A DNA stretch of 64,000 nt from positions 2,108,001 through 2,172,000 of the forward strand of contig NZ_CP042828.1 of NCBI RefSeq assembly GCF_008000995.1. The letters run 5' to 3'. A program made the position numbers and the translations under genes. The notes beneath the pieces are model-generated. The model had not been told where the DNA came from, searched no databases, and saw only the letters and a list, made by a program, of their open reading frames with translations. This DNA is from Ruania zhangjianzhongii (GTDB lineage Bacteria > Actinomycetota > Actinomycetes > Actinomycetales > Beutenbergiaceae). Shown piece by piece: positions 1-8,789 of the stretch (positions within the stretch are counted from its first letter, which is position 1; every line of letters starts with the position of its first letter).

Positions 1-118
1 ACAGGCTGATCGAGGCGGCGCTGTGCACCCGCAGCGCCCAAGGTGGCGAAGCGGTGGGTCGACTGAGCACGACCCCGTCCGCGCGTACGCCGCGGAGCAG
101 GCTGGAAAGGGCGTCCAT
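1..118 (-). CDS. AraC-family regulator, N-terminal fragment (runs off window start)
   Basis: Reading the minus strand from an ATG at 118 gives 39 residues beginning MDALSSLLRGVRADGVVLSR and containing PPWALRV, with no stop before the window edge. This pattern matches the start of the cupin-like ligand domain found in many actinobacterial AraC-type activators (MD-LS-LL ... PPWALR). The DNA-binding AraC domain would lie outside the window. It is transcribed divergently from the NmrA-like gene at 187 and is therefore a plausible regulator of it. Assignment rests on a short fragment, so it is tentative. Confidence 0.6.
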   Translation of the reverse strand, partial: MDALSSLLRGVRADGVVLSRPTASPPWALRVHSAASISL

Positions 119-139
119 GCGACGCAGTGTAGACGGCTA

Positions 140-160
140 CCTATGTCAACGAGACGTAGG
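140..160. promoter_or_regulatory. Inverted repeat, candidate operator between divergent genes
   Basis: CCTATGTC (140-147), five bases, then GACGTAGG (153-160) form an 8-bp inverted repeat with one mismatch. A smaller dyad, GTAG-N4-CTAC, overlaps it at 129-140. The site lies midway between the AraC-type fragment and the oxidoreductase gene, where an autoregulating activator or repressor would bind. Function is inferred from position only. Confidence 0.4.
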
Positions 161-186
161 CCCATGGATCGTCTGATCCGGCCACG

Positions 187-1062
187 ATGTGCTGGTCGCA
201 TGACAGAAACCACGCAGGAACCCCACGCCCGTCGACCAGCACCGACCCGATTCTCGTTCTCAGCGGCACCGGCAAGACCGGGAGCCGGATCGTCGACCGG
301 CTCCGGGGCGCCGGCCACGAGGTCCGACCGGCCTCCCGGCGGAGCACGCCCCGGTTCGACTGGGACGACCGGAGGACCTGGCCCGGCGTGCTCGAGGGGG
401 TATCCACCGTCTATCTGGCGCTACCGCTCACCGCCACCCCGGTCGCAGAGTTCGTCGACCGCGCAGTGGCCAGCGGGGTCCGGCGGCTGGTGGCCCTCTC
501 CGGCCGGGGCGCCGATCATTGGAAGAACGGATTCGGCCGGGAGATGCTCGACCTGGAGCATGCGGTGCGGACGTCCGGGGTGCAGTGGTCGATCGTGCGT
601 GCCAGCAACTTCGCGCAGAATTTCGACGAAGACGTGTTCTATGACCTGCTGGTGGCGGGGGAGCTGGCCCTCCCCGTCGGGGGCGTTCCCGAACCGTTCA
701 TCGACGTCGAGGACGTCGCGGACGTGGCGGTCACGATGCTGACCAGCAACGACTGGGTGGATCGGGTCGTCGAGGTGACCGGTCCCGAGGCACTGACCTG
801 GGATGAAGCGGTCGCGACCATCGCCCGGGCGGCCGGTCGTGAGGTCCGGTTCACCGACATTCCACCGGAGGAGTACCCCGCCGTGCTGCGGTCCCAGGGG
901 GTACCCGCGGCGGACGTGCACGCCCTGGAGACCATGTTCGCCGAGCTCCGCCGGGGCTTGCTGACCGAACCGACCGACGGCGTACACCAGGTGCTCAGCA
1001 GGCGGCCGGGGACGTTCGCTGACTACGCCGTCCGGACGGCTGCCGCAGGCGCCTGGTCCTGA
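187..1062 (+). CDS. NmrA-like NAD(P)-binding oxidoreductase
   Basis: A 291-residue Rossmann-fold protein of the NmrA/NAD(P)H-binding atypical SDR family. The glycine-rich dinucleotide loop reads ILVLSGTGKTGSRI at about residues 22-35, and the family's later motifs (VRRLVALSGRGADHW, WSIVRASNFAQNF) follow. Such proteins act as redox sensors or quinone/azo reductases; the substrate cannot be told. The ATG at 187 is the only start in frame but has no clear ribosome site and yields an odd N-terminus (MCWSHDRN). An ATG at 200 in the next frame encodes MTETTQEPHARRPAPT, a more typical start, so a one-base frameshift near 240-250 is possible. It ends 5 bp from the convergent dps gene. Confidence 0.8.
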   Translation: MCWSHDRNHAGTPRPSTSTDPILVLSGTGKTGSRIVDRLRGAGHEVRPASRRSTPRFDWDDRRTWPGVLEGVSTVYLALPLTATPVAEFVDRAVASGVRRLVALSGRGADHWKNGFGREMLDLEHAVRTSGVQWSIVRASNFAQNFDEDVFYDLLVAGELALPVGGVPEPFIDVEDVADVAVTMLTSNDWVDRVVEVTGPEALTWDEAVATIARAAGREVRFTDIPPEEYPAVLRSQGVPAADVHALETMFAELRRGLLTEPTDGVHQVLSRRPGTFADYAVRTAAAGAWS

Positions 1063-1067
1063 CCCGC

Positions 1068-1511
1068 TCAGCCGGCCGCGGCGCGGAACATCCAGGCGTG
1101 CTTGTCCAGCCCGGTGGAGACCTCGATCAGGATGTCCTGGCTGAGCAGATCGGCCTCCAGGTCCGCCAGCGTGGCCTTGATCCGGTCGCTGGCGGCCTGC
1201 AGCCGGTCCTCGAACTGGCGGAGCACCTTGTCGGTGGCGAGCACACCACCATCGAGGCGATCCACCTCCGAGCTGTTCGCGACGACGTCAGCGCGCCCGT
1301 CCGGCGGGCTGCCGATGGCAGCCATCCGCTCGGCGACGTCGTCGGACCAGGTGCGCAGGTCGGCGATCACCTCGTCGAGCTGCAGATGGAGCGACCGGAA
1401 GTGTGGTCCGGAGATGTTCCAGTGCGCCTGCTTGCCCTGCAGGGAAAGGTCGATCAGGTCGACGAGCGTCGCCTGCAGGTGAGTGGGAACGGTGGATGTC
1501 GCATCAGTCAC
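1068..1511 (-). CDS. dps: Dps-family DNA-protecting ferritin-like protein
   Basis: A 147-residue Dps/miniferritin. The ferroxidase ligands are all present with the E. coli spacing: H30 (AHWN), H42 (LHLQLDE), D57 and E61 (WSDDVAER). Dps assembles into dodecamers that oxidise and store iron and shield DNA in starvation or peroxide stress. The GTG at 1511 is chosen because AAGGAGA lies just upstream on the minus strand; longer readings of the frame continue into repeat-rich intergenic DNA. The gene is convergent with the NmrA-like gene. Confidence 0.93.
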   Translation of the reverse strand: MTDATSTVPTHLQATLVDLIDLSLQGKQAHWNISGPHFRSLHLQLDEVIADLRTWSDDVAERMAAIGSPPDGRADVVANSSEVDRLDGGVLATDKVLRQFEDRLQAASDRIKATLADLEADLLSQDILIEVSTGLDKHAWMFRAAAG

Positions 1512-1632
1512 AGCGATCTCCTTCTGCTCGAAAGGCACGTGGGCGGGAACCTCACCCGCCCCTGCAGACGAGCCTAGGCCGATCGGTGGAGCCTTGCCCG
1601 GTGAGTGCACCCGGGTGGTGGGTGTGCAGCCG

Positions 1633-1725
1633 ATGAGTGTCGGGGCGAGCGCGGTCGTGCGCACGGGGCGGTGCGCACGGGGCGAAGGGCGGTGAGTGTC
1701 GGGCGAGCGCGGTCGTGCGCACCGG
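1633..1725. repeat. Imperfect 35-bp direct repeat, two copies
   Basis: Copy one spans about 1633-1670 and copy two about 1692-1725; both read GAGTGTCGGGGCGAGCGCGG or a one-base variant and continue into TCGTGCGCAC. Between them GTGCGCACGGGGC is itself repeated. Not seen elsewhere in the window. Confidence 0.6.
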
Positions 1726-1784
1726 CGAAGGGTGGTGCGCCGGGGCGACCGCCCCGGTGCGCAGGGGCCGGGACTGGGCTGCGC

Positions 1785-1790
1785 TAGTCT
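1785..1790 (+). promoter_or_regulatory. Candidate -10 of leuS promoter
   Basis: TAGTCT fits the actinobacterial TAnnnT -10 pattern and would give a leader of about 110 bases before the leuS ATG at 1906. No clear -35 is visible 16-18 bp upstream, so this is a weak call. Confidence 0.35.
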
Positions 1791-1905
1791 GGAATCTGCT
1801 CGCAGGAGCGGTGTGGCCGCGCACCGGCACCGGATCGGTATGCCGCCGCGCCGCACCGCGCTTACTTCCGGCTGACGCCGCCCACCCTTGCCGAGGAAGC
1901 TGTTG

Positions 1906-4824
1906 ATGACTGAACCCACTGCTGCCACCGCGCCCGCCACCGGCGACAACCCGCCGCACCGGTACACCGCGGAGCTCGCCGGGCGGATCGAGCAGTCCTG
2001 GCAGGACCGCTGGGCGGCCGAGGGCACGTTCCACGCCCCGAACCCGGTGGGCGACCTGGCCGAGGACTCGGTGCGGCCGGAGAAGTTCTACCTGCTGGAC
2101 ATGTTCCCCTACCCCTCCGGTAAGGGCCTGCACGTGGGGCACCCGCTCGGTTACATCGCGACCGACGTGGTCGGCCGGTTCAAGCGGATGACCGGTGCGA
2201 ACGTGCTGCACGCCCTCGGCTTCGACGCTTTCGGCCTGCCGGCCGAGCAGTACGCGGTGCAGACCGGGCAGCATCCTCGGATCACCACGGAGGAGAACAT
2301 CGCCACGATGCGCCGGCAGCTGCGCCGGATGGGGCTGGCGCACGATGACCGGCGCACCTTCGCCACCACCGATCCCGAGTTCGTCCGCTGGACGCAGTGG
2401 ATCTTCCAGCAGATCTTCAACTCCTGGTTCGACACCGACGCCCCGCGCCGGGACGGGCGCGGGACCGGGGCCGCCCGCCCGATCGCCGAGCTGGTGGACC
2501 AGTTCACCGCCGGCACCCGGGCCACCCCGACCGGGCAGGACTGGGCCGAGCTCACCCCGGCCGAGCAGGAAGAGATCCTCGGCACCTACCGGCTCGCCTA
2601 CGTCGCGCACGTGCCGGTGAACTGGTGCCCGGGCCTGGGCACCGTGCTGGCGAACGAGGAAGTCACTGCCGAAGGCCGCAGCGAACGCGGCAACTACCCG
2701 GTGTTCCAGCGCAACCTGCGGCAGTGGATGATGCGGATCACCGCCTACGGTGACCGGCTGGTCGACGATCTGGACCTGCTGGACTGGCCGGAGAAGGTCA
2801 AGACCATGCAGCGCAACTGGATCGGCCGCTCCGAGGGCGCCCAGGTGCGTTTCGCCCTGGGTGAGCCGGACGCGGAGCCGAGCTCCGCCGTCGACGTGTT
2901 CACCACCCGGCCGGACACGCTGTTCGGTGCCACCTTCATGGTGCTCGCACCGGAGAACGACGTGCTCGACGCCCTGGTGCCGGCTGCGTGGCCGGCCGGC
3001 ACCCGCGAGGCCTGGACGGGCGGGCACGCCACCCCGGCCGAGGCGCTGGCCGCCTACCGCCAGGCGGCAGCGGCGAAGACCGACCTGGAGCGCCAAGCCG
3101 AGGGCCGGGAGAAGACCGGGGTGTTCACCGGGGTGTATGCCACCAACCCGGTGAACCAGGCCGCGTTGCCGGTGTTCCTCGCCGACTACGTGCTCAGCGG
3201 ATACGGCACCGGCGCGATCATGGCCGTTCCGGCCGAGGACGAGCGCGACTACGCCTTCGCTACTCGCTACGAGCTGCCCGTGGTGCGCACTGTCCAGCCG
3301 CCGGCTGACTTCGAGGGCGGCGCCTACACCGGCGACGGACCCACGATCAACTCCGCGAACGAGCAGATCAGCCTGAACGGTCTGGAGCGGGAGGAGGCCA
3401 AGGCCCTGGTCACCGACTGGCTCAGCCAGCGCGGCACCGGCACGCCCACCGTCACCTACCGGCTGCGGGACTGGCTGTTCTCCCGGCAGCGGTACTGGGG
3501 TGAGCCGTTCCCGGTGGTCTACGACACCGATGACCGGCCGATCGCGATCCCGGACGAGCTGCTCCCGGTGGAGCTGCCGGAGGTGCCGGACTTCTCCCCG
3601 CGCACCTACGCCGAGGAGGACGCGAACTCCACCCCCGAACCGCCGCTGGCGCGCGCCGAGGAGTGGGTGAACGTCACCCTCGACCTGGGTGAGGGGACGA
3701 AGACCTATCGGCGGGACACCAACACGATGCCGAACTGGGCCGGCTCCTGCTGGTACGAGCTGCGCTACCTGGACCCCGCCAACACGGCCACCTTCGTGGA
3801 CCCGGAGAACGAGAAGTACTGGATGGGGCCGCAGCTCGACGAGGACGGGCAGCCGACCACCGGTGGGGCCGACCTGTACGTGGGCGGGGTGGAGCACGCC
3901 GTGCTGCACCTGCTCTACGCCCGGTTCTGGCACAAGGTGCTCTACGACCTGGGCCACACCTCCAGCCTGGAGCCGTTCCACAAGCTGTTCAACCAGGGCT
4001 ACATCCAGGCCTACGCCTACACCGACTCCCGTGGGGTGTACGTACCCGCCGATGAGGTCCTCGAGCACCCCTCCGACGACGGCGAGTCCACCTTCACCTA
4101 TCAGGGTGAGTCGGTCCGGCGTGAGTACGGCAAGATGGGCAAGTCCCTGAAGAACATGGTCACCCCGGACGAGATGTACGCCGCCTACGGCGCCGACACG
4201 TTCCGGGTGTATGAGATGAGCATGGGCCCGCTGGACGACTCCCGGCCGTGGGACACCCGCGCCGTCGTCGGAGCACAGCGGTTCCTGCAGCGGCTCTGGC
4301 GCAACGTGGTGGACGAGGAGACCGGTGCGGTCACCGTCACCGACGACCCGGCCGGCCGGGAGACCGCGCAGCTGGTGGCCCGCACCATCGCCGAGGTGCG
4401 CACAGAGATGGCAGCGATGCGACCGAACACGGCGATCGCGCGGCTGATCGTGCTGAACAACCACCTCACCGGCCTGGGCCAGGTGCCGCGGGATGCGATC
4501 GAACCGCTGGTGCTGATGACCGCACCGGTGGCGCCACACATCGCCGAGGAGCTGTGGTCCCGGCTCGGGCACCAGAGCTCGCTGACCTATCAGCCGTTCC
4601 CGGAGGCCGACGAGGAGCTCCTGGTCGCTGAGACGGTCACCTGCGTGGTGCAGGTCAAGGGCAAGGTGCGGGACCGGCTGGAGGTCGCACCGTCGATCTC
4701 CGAGGAGGAGCTGCAGGCCTTGGCCCTGGCCGCTCCCGGAGTGCAGCGGGCCCTCGACGGCGCACCCGTGCGCAAGGTGATCGTGCGGGCGCCCAAGCTC
4801 GTGAACATCGTCCCAGGGGGCTGA
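1906..4824 (+). CDS. leuS: Leucyl-tRNA synthetase
   Basis: A 972-residue class Ia aminoacyl-tRNA synthetase that charges tRNA-Leu. The HIGH motif is HVGH at residues 76-79 following PYPSGKGL, and the KMSKS loop is KMGKS at 743-747. The CP1 editing domain lies between (around 260-480, with [14 protein letters not shown]), and the length suits bacterial LeuRS of the long actinobacterial type. A TTG at 1888 is in frame, but the GAGGAAG at 1893-1899 sits correctly for the ATG at 1906, giving [10 protein letters not shown]. The downstream membrane gene begins 3 bp after the stop and is probably cotranscribed. Confidence 0.97.
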   Translation: MTEPTAATAPATGDNPPHRYTAELAGRIEQSWQDRWAAEGTFHAPNPVGDLAEDSVRPEKFYLLDMFPYPSGKGLHVGHPLGYIATDVVGRFKRMTGANVLHALGFDAFGLPAEQYAVQTGQHPRITTEENIATMRRQLRRMGLAHDDRRTFATTDPEFVRWTQWIFQQIFNSWFDTDAPRRDGRGTGAARPIAELVDQFTAGTRATPTGQDWAELTPAEQEEILGTYRLAYVAHVPVNWCPGLGTVLANEEVTAEGRSERGNYPVFQRNLRQWMMRITAYGDRLVDDLDLLDWPEKVKTMQRNWIGRSEGAQVRFALGEPDAEPSSAVDVFTTRPDTLFGATFMVLAPENDVLDALVPAAWPAGTREAWTGGHATPAEALAAYRQAAAAKTDLERQAEGREKTGVFTGVYATNPVNQAALPVFLADYVLSGYGTGAIMAVPAEDERDYAFATRYELPVVRTVQPPADFEGGAYTGDGPTINSANEQISLNGLEREEAKALVTDWLSQRGTGTPTVTYRLRDWLFSRQRYWGEPFPVVYDTDDRPIAIPDELLPVELPEVPDFSPRTYAEEDANSTPEPPLARAEEWVNVTLDLGEGTKTYRRDTNTMPNWAGSCWYELRYLDPANTATFVDPENEKYWMGPQLDEDGQPTTGGADLYVGGVEHAVLHLLYARFWHKVLYDLGHTSSLEPFHKLFNQGYIQAYAYTDSRGVYVPADEVLEHPSDDGESTFTYQGESVRREYGKMGKSLKNMVTPDEMYAAYGADTFRVYEMSMGPLDDSRPWDTRAVVGAQRFLQRLWRNVVDEETGAVTVTDDPAGRETAQLVARTIAEVRTEMAAMRPNTAIARLIVLNNHLTGLGQVPRDAIEPLVLMTAPVAPHIAEELWSRLGHQSSLTYQPFPEADEELLVAETVTCVVQVKGKVRDRLEVAPSISEEELQALALAAPGVQRALDGAPVRKVIVRAPKLVNIVPGG

Positions 4825-4827
4825 GGC

Positions 4828-5433
4828 GTGGCCATCGGCCCGATCGGGCCTCCTCCGCAGGTCCCGCTCGCCGAGATCGGCCGAAGTGTGCGGCTGCTGT
4901 CCGCCTGGGGTGCCGGCGTCGGCGGTGGACTGCTGGTTCTGCTGGCGTTCGTGGGCATCTCCAGCTATGCCGTGTTCGGCACCGGCGACCAGCGCAGCGA
5001 CCCCTCCGACGGGTCGATGTTCGCAGGCGGTGAGGAGTTCTTCGCCTGGTTGATCGGGAACCTCGCTGCAGGGTTCGGCATCTTCGTGCTCGGGGTGACC
5101 GCGCTCGTGCTCGATATCACCGTCCTGGCCAAGCTCAGCCGGCTACGCCGCTATGGCGTCCGCACGGAGATGACCCGCCCGCTGACCGTGGCGCTCGTAC
5201 TCGGCATGGGTCTGGTGTCCACCCCGGCGGGTCTGCTGCTGCTGCTCATTCCGAGCATGGTGTTCGGGCCGGGGCAGGCCACCGATACCGCACTGATCGT
5301 GATCGTCCTGCTGATGCTGGCAGTCCCGGTGACCGGGCGGATCGCGCAGGTGAACTGTGCCCGGCGGCTGGTCGGGTTGCTTTCTGGACAGCATGCCGGC
5401 TGGACGCCCGCGGCCCGGCCCGGGTCCTGGTGA
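4828..5433 (+). CDS. Small membrane protein of unknown function
   Basis: A 201-residue protein starting at a GTG 3 bp after leuS. Four hydrophobic stretches are visible (about residues 25-50, 70-100, 115-140 and 148-168), separated by short charged loops such as KLSRLRRYGVRTEM. The N-terminus is proline-rich (GPIGPPPQVPL). I do not recognise a family. Its place behind leuS says little about its job. Confidence 0.7.
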   Translation: MAIGPIGPPPQVPLAEIGRSVRLLSAWGAGVGGGLLVLLAFVGISSYAVFGTGDQRSDPSDGSMFAGGEEFFAWLIGNLAAGFGIFVLGVTALVLDITVLAKLSRLRRYGVRTEMTRPLTVALVLGMGLVSTPAGLLLLLIPSMVFGPGQATDTALIVIVLLMLAVPVTGRIAQVNCARRLVGLLSGQHAGWTPAARPGSW

Positions 5434-5469
5434 GTCGCTCTACCGGGCGGCGCTGAGCCGAACGTCTCT

Positions 5470-5484
5470 CGGTGCCCGGCACCG
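5470..5484 (+). terminator. Weak hairpin after the leuS unit
   Basis: CGGTGCC, one base, GGCACCG form a perfect 7-bp inverted repeat 37 bases after the membrane gene's stop. No T-run follows. It could end the leuS transcript or simply be part of the next gene's leader. Confidence 0.3.
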
Positions 5485-5564
5485 ATGTCGAGAACTCGCC
5501 GGCGGTTCCGTCCCAGGGGTGCGCGGCCAGATCGGCCACGCCGGCCTCGACGAAGGAGCACCCG

Positions 5565-6062
5565 ATGGAACCGCACGAGATCGCAGCCATCCTGGACCGG
5601 CCCGCCAGCCAGGAGTTGCTGGCCCGGGACGTCCTGCGGATGGCGTACGTCGCCAAGGACGGCACACCCCGGAACGTGCCCGTCTCCTTCACCTGGAACG
5701 GGGCACAGATCGTGGTCTGTACCTCCACGAACGCACCGAAGCTGCGCTCCCTGCGGCATCATCCGGCGGTGGCGCTGACCATCGATACCGAGGTGCATCC
5801 GCCGATGATCCTGCTCCTGCGGGGGTATGCGGAGCTGGATGTGGTCCGCGGTATCCCGCAGGAGTATCTGGAGATGAACGGCAGTTACCAGATGACGCCC
5901 GAGCAGCGGGTGGACTGGGAGGCTGAAGTGCGTTCCCTGTACGAGTCCATGGTCCGGATCGTCATCACCCCCACCTGGGTGAAGCTGATCGACTTCGAGA
6001 CCACCCTGCCCAGCGCCGTCGAGGAACTGGTGCAGCAGCGCGCGGAGCGGCAGCGGGTCTGA
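5565..6062 (+). CDS. Pyridoxamine 5'-phosphate oxidase-like split-barrel flavoprotein
   Basis: A 165-residue protein of the PNPOx-like/FMN- or F420-binding split-barrel superfamily: LRMAYVAKDGTPRNVPVSF, then TSTNAPKLRSLRHHPAVALT, is the usual strand-turn-strand signature with the cofactor-contact basic residues. Members bind FMN, F420 or haem and mostly act as oxidoreductases; the substrate is unknown. The ATG at 5565 is chosen because GAAGGAG (5552-5558) lies 6 bases ahead of it; an ATG at 5472 in frame has no such site. The last codons share a short repeat with the following intergenic DNA. Confidence 0.82.
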   Translation: MEPHEIAAILDRPASQELLARDVLRMAYVAKDGTPRNVPVSFTWNGAQIVVCTSTNAPKLRSLRHHPAVALTIDTEVHPPMILLLRGYAELDVVRGIPQEYLEMNGSYQMTPEQRVDWEAEVRSLYESMVRIVITPTWVKLIDFETTLPSAVEELVQQRAERQRV

Positions 6063-6126
6063 CGGCGGCAGCGGGTCTGACGGCCAGGGCAGGTCTGCGG
6101 CGGCGGGTCTGACGGCCAGGGCGGCC
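6046..6126. repeat. Short degenerate tandem repeat at gene end
   Basis: The sequence CAGCGGGTCTGACGGC or CGGCGGGTCTGACGGC occurs three times within about 80 bases, the first copy containing the stop codon of the flavoprotein gene. GACGGCCAGGGC follows two of the copies. It looks like slippage-type expansion rather than a structured element. Confidence 0.6.
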
Positions 6127-6193
6127 GGACCGGCTGTTGCCCGGTTATCCCCAACCCGCTCCCGGCCCGGCACACGACTGCGCCCAGGGTTTC

Positions 6194-6199
6194 TACTGT
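6194..6199 (+). promoter_or_regulatory. -10 element for a leaderless comEA transcript
   Basis: TACTGT is followed by six bases and then the GTG at 6206. In actinobacteria this spacing places the transcription start at or next to the start codon, and no ribosome site is visible upstream. The same layout recurs in this window at 28,264, 19,231 and 62,090. Confidence 0.45.
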
Positions 6200-6205
6200 G
6201 CGGGG

Positions 6206-7033
6206 GTGACTGCCCAGCGCCCCCGTGACCGGCTCCGCCGGCTGCAGCTGGCCGCGTACGAGCCCGCCCGGGAGGCGGGCGGTGCACAGGAGGCCGATGA
6301 CGGCGCACGTCACCGTGCCGAGCGGTCGGAGGGCGTCCGGCAGCGCACCTCCTGGGCGCTGCGCCCCGGCACACTCGCCCGGGTGGCGCTCGCCGTGGTG
6401 CTGCTCGGCGTCCTGCTGGCCGTGGCCGCGGTGGCCAGCGGTGTGCTCCGGTTGGGGGCACCAGGCAGCCCCGAGGTCACGCCCACGCAGCCGACGCTGC
6501 CCACGCCGAGCGCAGCGCCGCCGGCCTCCGCCGCTCCCTCCGCCGACGGCGCAGACTCGCCTGGCGTGGGCGAGGTCGCCTCGGCGGAAGCTGCGCTGTA
6601 TGTGCACGTCGCCGGGGCGGTGAGCGACCCAGGTCTGGTGCAGCTCGCTCCGGGGGAGCGGGTCGCTGACGCGATCGCGGCAGCCGGGGGCGCAGCCGAG
6701 ACGGCCGACCTGGATCGAGTGAACCTGGCGGCGCCGGTCACGGACGGTGAGCAGGTCTATGTGCCGGCCGAGGGCGAGACGCCACCCGCCCTGCCTGAGG
6801 CGGCAACCGGATCGGGTGCGTCGGACGCGGAGGTGAGCGCCGCCGTCGTGAACGTGAACACGGCGGGAGCCGAGGAACTGGAGACCCTGCCCGGGATCGG
6901 GCCCGCGCGAGCGGCAGACATCATCGCCCACCGGGAGGAGGACGGCCCGTTCGAGAGCGTCGAGGACCTGCTGGCCGTTCCCGGGATCGGACCGGCCACC
7001 CTGGACCGGCTACGAGAACGAGTGCGGCTGTGA
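6206..7033 (+). CDS. comEA: ComEA-like helix-hairpin-helix DNA-binding protein
   Basis: A 275-residue membrane-anchored competence-type protein. One transmembrane helix lies at about residues 58-80, then a Pro/Ala/Ser-rich linker, an SLBB domain (about 130-185, LYVHVAGAVSDPG) and a double helix-hairpin-helix at 213-273 (VVNVNTAGAEELETLPGIG ... LLAVPGIGPATLDRLRERV). ComEA binds incoming DNA at the cell surface and passes it to ComEC. A TTG at 6137 is in frame but GTG 6206 gives a sensible N-terminus and matches the leaderless promoter. It overlaps comEC by a GTGA. Confidence 0.88.
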   Translation: MTAQRPRDRLRRLQLAAYEPAREAGGAQEADDGARHRAERSEGVRQRTSWALRPGTLARVALAVVLLGVLLAVAAVASGVLRLGAPGSPEVTPTQPTLPTPSAAPPASAAPSADGADSPGVGEVASAEAALYVHVAGAVSDPGLVQLAPGERVADAIAAAGGAAETADLDRVNLAAPVTDGEQVYVPAEGETPPALPEAATGSGASDAEVSAAVVNVNTAGAEELETLPGIGPARAADIIAHREEDGPFESVEDLLAVPGIGPATLDRLRERVRL

Positions 7034-8406
7034 GCCCGCTGTACCCCGGCGCAGGACTGGACCTGCGGTTGGTGCCAGCCGCAGCACTGGTGTGGCTGGT
7101 CTGCGGCTGGGGTGTGGGCGTGGGGGAGAACGCCGGCTGGGCGGTGGTGCTCGGGCTGCTGGTGGCTGCCGCGGCCGGGCTGCGCCGGTTGCGCGGGCGC
7201 GTGCTCGCCCGGCACCGGCGGTCGGGGAACGAGCTGCTGGCCGCCGGTGTGCTCGCACTGCTGGTTGCCGCCCTGGTGCTCGGCACAGTGGCGGTGCGCG
7301 GGAGCGCCCGGGCCGAGCTGGTGGCCGAGCTGGACGGGGCCAGCCCTGCGGTCACCGTGCAGCTGCAGCGCGAGGCCCGACCGCACGAGGACGGCGCGAT
7401 CGCCGACGCACTGCTGCTGGAGGTGGAGGGGCGTGCCGGCGAGCTGCGGGCACCGGTGGTGCTGCTCGGCGGCCCGGGCTGGCTGGACCTGCCGTTCGGG
7501 GCGCAGGTGCGCACCTCAGCCCAGCTGGTGGCTACGGCGGCAGGAGATGACCGGGTGCTGCTGGTGATCGCCGACTCGATCGGGTCGGTCCGCGCGCCGG
7601 ACGGGTGGCGGGCGCAGGTGGCCAGCATCCGGGCCGGTCTGGCCGAGTTGTGCGCCGACCTGCCTCCAGCCGGCCGGGGCCTGGTGCCCGGGATCGCGCT
7701 CGGGGACACCCGGGCGCTGCCGGCCGCGCTCGCCGAGGACATGCGCACGGTGAGCCTGACCCACCTGACCGCGATCTCCGGGGCACACGTGGCGCTGCTG
7801 CTGGCCGTGCTGATGGTGCTGCTGCTCTGGGCACCGCGCTGGCTGCGGGCCGGGCTGGGAGTAGTGGCGCTGGTGGCGTTCGTGGCGCTGGTGCGGCCGG
7901 AGGGGAGCGTGCTTCGGGCGGCAGTGATGGGCGGCGTGCTGCTGCTCGGTCTGGTGCTGCGCCGACCCCGCTCGGGGTTGCCCGCGCTCGCAGTGGCGGT
8001 GGTGGTGCTGATCGCCGCCGACCCCTGGATCACCCGGTCCTACGGGTTCGCGCTCTCCGTGCTGGCCACCGGCGGACTGCTCCTGCTCGCACCGCCGCTG
8101 GCCACCTGGCTGTCCCGCTGGCTACCCACCCCGTTGGCGGCCGCGATCGCGATCCCGGTGGCGGCGCAGCTGACCTGCCTGCCGGTGCTCCTGCTGCTGC
8201 AGCCGAGCCTGCCGGTCTACGGCGTCCTGGCGAACGTGCTCGCCGCACCGGTGGTCGCACCGGCCACAGTGCTCGGCGTGAGCGCGGCGCTGCTCGGGCC
8301 GGTCGCACCGACTGCTGCGGCTGCGTGCGTGCAGGGGGCGTCCTGGTGCGCGGAGTGGATCGCCGTCGTGGCGCGCGCGTGCGCAGCCATACCCGGGGCG
8401 GGGTAG
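7030..8406 (+). CDS. comEC: ComEC/Rec2 competence membrane protein, C-terminally short
   Basis: A 458-residue polytopic protein with the competence (DNA channel) domain: GIALGDTRALPAALAEDMR, then LTHLTAISGAHVALLLAVL at about residues 235-270 and six or more later helices. It lacks the C-terminal metallo-beta-lactamase domain that full ComEC proteins carry, and stops at IPGAG with a TAG at 8404. Full-length relatives continue there with a PGA-x-LPWPGG-like segment; after this TAG the same frame reads QLPPGG, then loses any likeness. It may be a naturally short form or a decaying gene. GTG start overlapping comEA. Function in DNA uptake is uncertain. Confidence 0.8.
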   Translation: MSPLYPGAGLDLRLVPAAALVWLVCGWGVGVGENAGWAVVLGLLVAAAAGLRRLRGRVLARHRRSGNELLAAGVLALLVAALVLGTVAVRGSARAELVAELDGASPAVTVQLQREARPHEDGAIADALLLEVEGRAGELRAPVVLLGGPGWLDLPFGAQVRTSAQLVATAAGDDRVLLVIADSIGSVRAPDGWRAQVASIRAGLAELCADLPPAGRGLVPGIALGDTRALPAALAEDMRTVSLTHLTAISGAHVALLLAVLMVLLLWAPRWLRAGLGVVALVAFVALVRPEGSVLRAAVMGGVLLLGLVLRRPRSGLPALAVAVVVLIAADPWITRSYGFALSVLATGGLLLLAPPLATWLSRWLPTPLAAAIAIPVAAQLTCLPVLLLLQPSLPVYGVLANVLAAPVVAPATVLGVSAALLGPVAPTAAAACVQGASWCAEWIAVVARACAAIPGAG

Positions 8407-8789
8407 CAGCTGCCACCAGGCGGGAACCGGGCGGCTCTCCGGAGGTGCTGGGTGTGGGTCATGGAGGTGGTGATTGAGCGGGTCCGCGGGTCAGCGCTCA
8501 TCGTGGTGGTGCCGTGCACTATCCGATGCGAGGACTTCCCACTGGGGTCGTTCCGGAGAGCTGATGGGTGTGCGCGTGCTGATGCCGCTGTGATCGCGAC
8601 GTTCCTCGACTGTGGTGTTGTCTTGACGTACCGGGCACGTCGCCGGCACACCGCAATGGCCTTTTCGGCGGGTCCCGGGATCGCGAGTTGCCTCTTCCAG
8701 CCTCGGCACCCACGGGCCCTGCACACCACACACTTGTCGCACGCCCGGCGGCGCTCGACGCCGGTGCTGTCCCTGGTTCGTGGCAGGCT
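8407..8789. other. comEC-holA gap without a convincing gene
   Basis: About 380 bases with visibly lower GC and irregular codon pattern compared with neighbours. An open frame runs through it (8452 onward) but it overlaps holA in another frame and resembles nothing. It could be the degraded 3' part of comEC. No promoter, terminator or RNA gene was identified with confidence. Confidence 0.5.

Larger units (their letters stand above)
1512..1905. other. dps-leuS divergent intergenic region with repeats
   Basis: No gene is seen in these roughly 390 bases. It holds two imperfect copies of a 35-bp sequence (1633-1670 and 1692-1725), a perfect 8-bp stem CCGGGGCG/CGCCCCGG (1740-1757), and a likely leuS -10 TAGTCT (1785-1790). 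It must also contain the dps promoter on the minus strand, which I could not pinpoint. No T-box specifier domain was recognised ahead of leuS. Confidence 0.6.

Noticed and set aside
1760-1905. T-box or leader-peptide attenuator ahead of leuS
   Set aside because: No T-box sequence or run of leucine codons in a short ORF was seen.
1552-4572. 1006-residue open frame on the minus strand opposite leuS
   Set aside because: High-GC shadow of leuS: its composition is His/Gly/Val-rich with no domains, while the plus strand is a complete LeuRS.
8491-8742. 83-residue minus-strand frame in the same gap
   Set aside because: No ribosome site, no recognisable motif; composition looks random.
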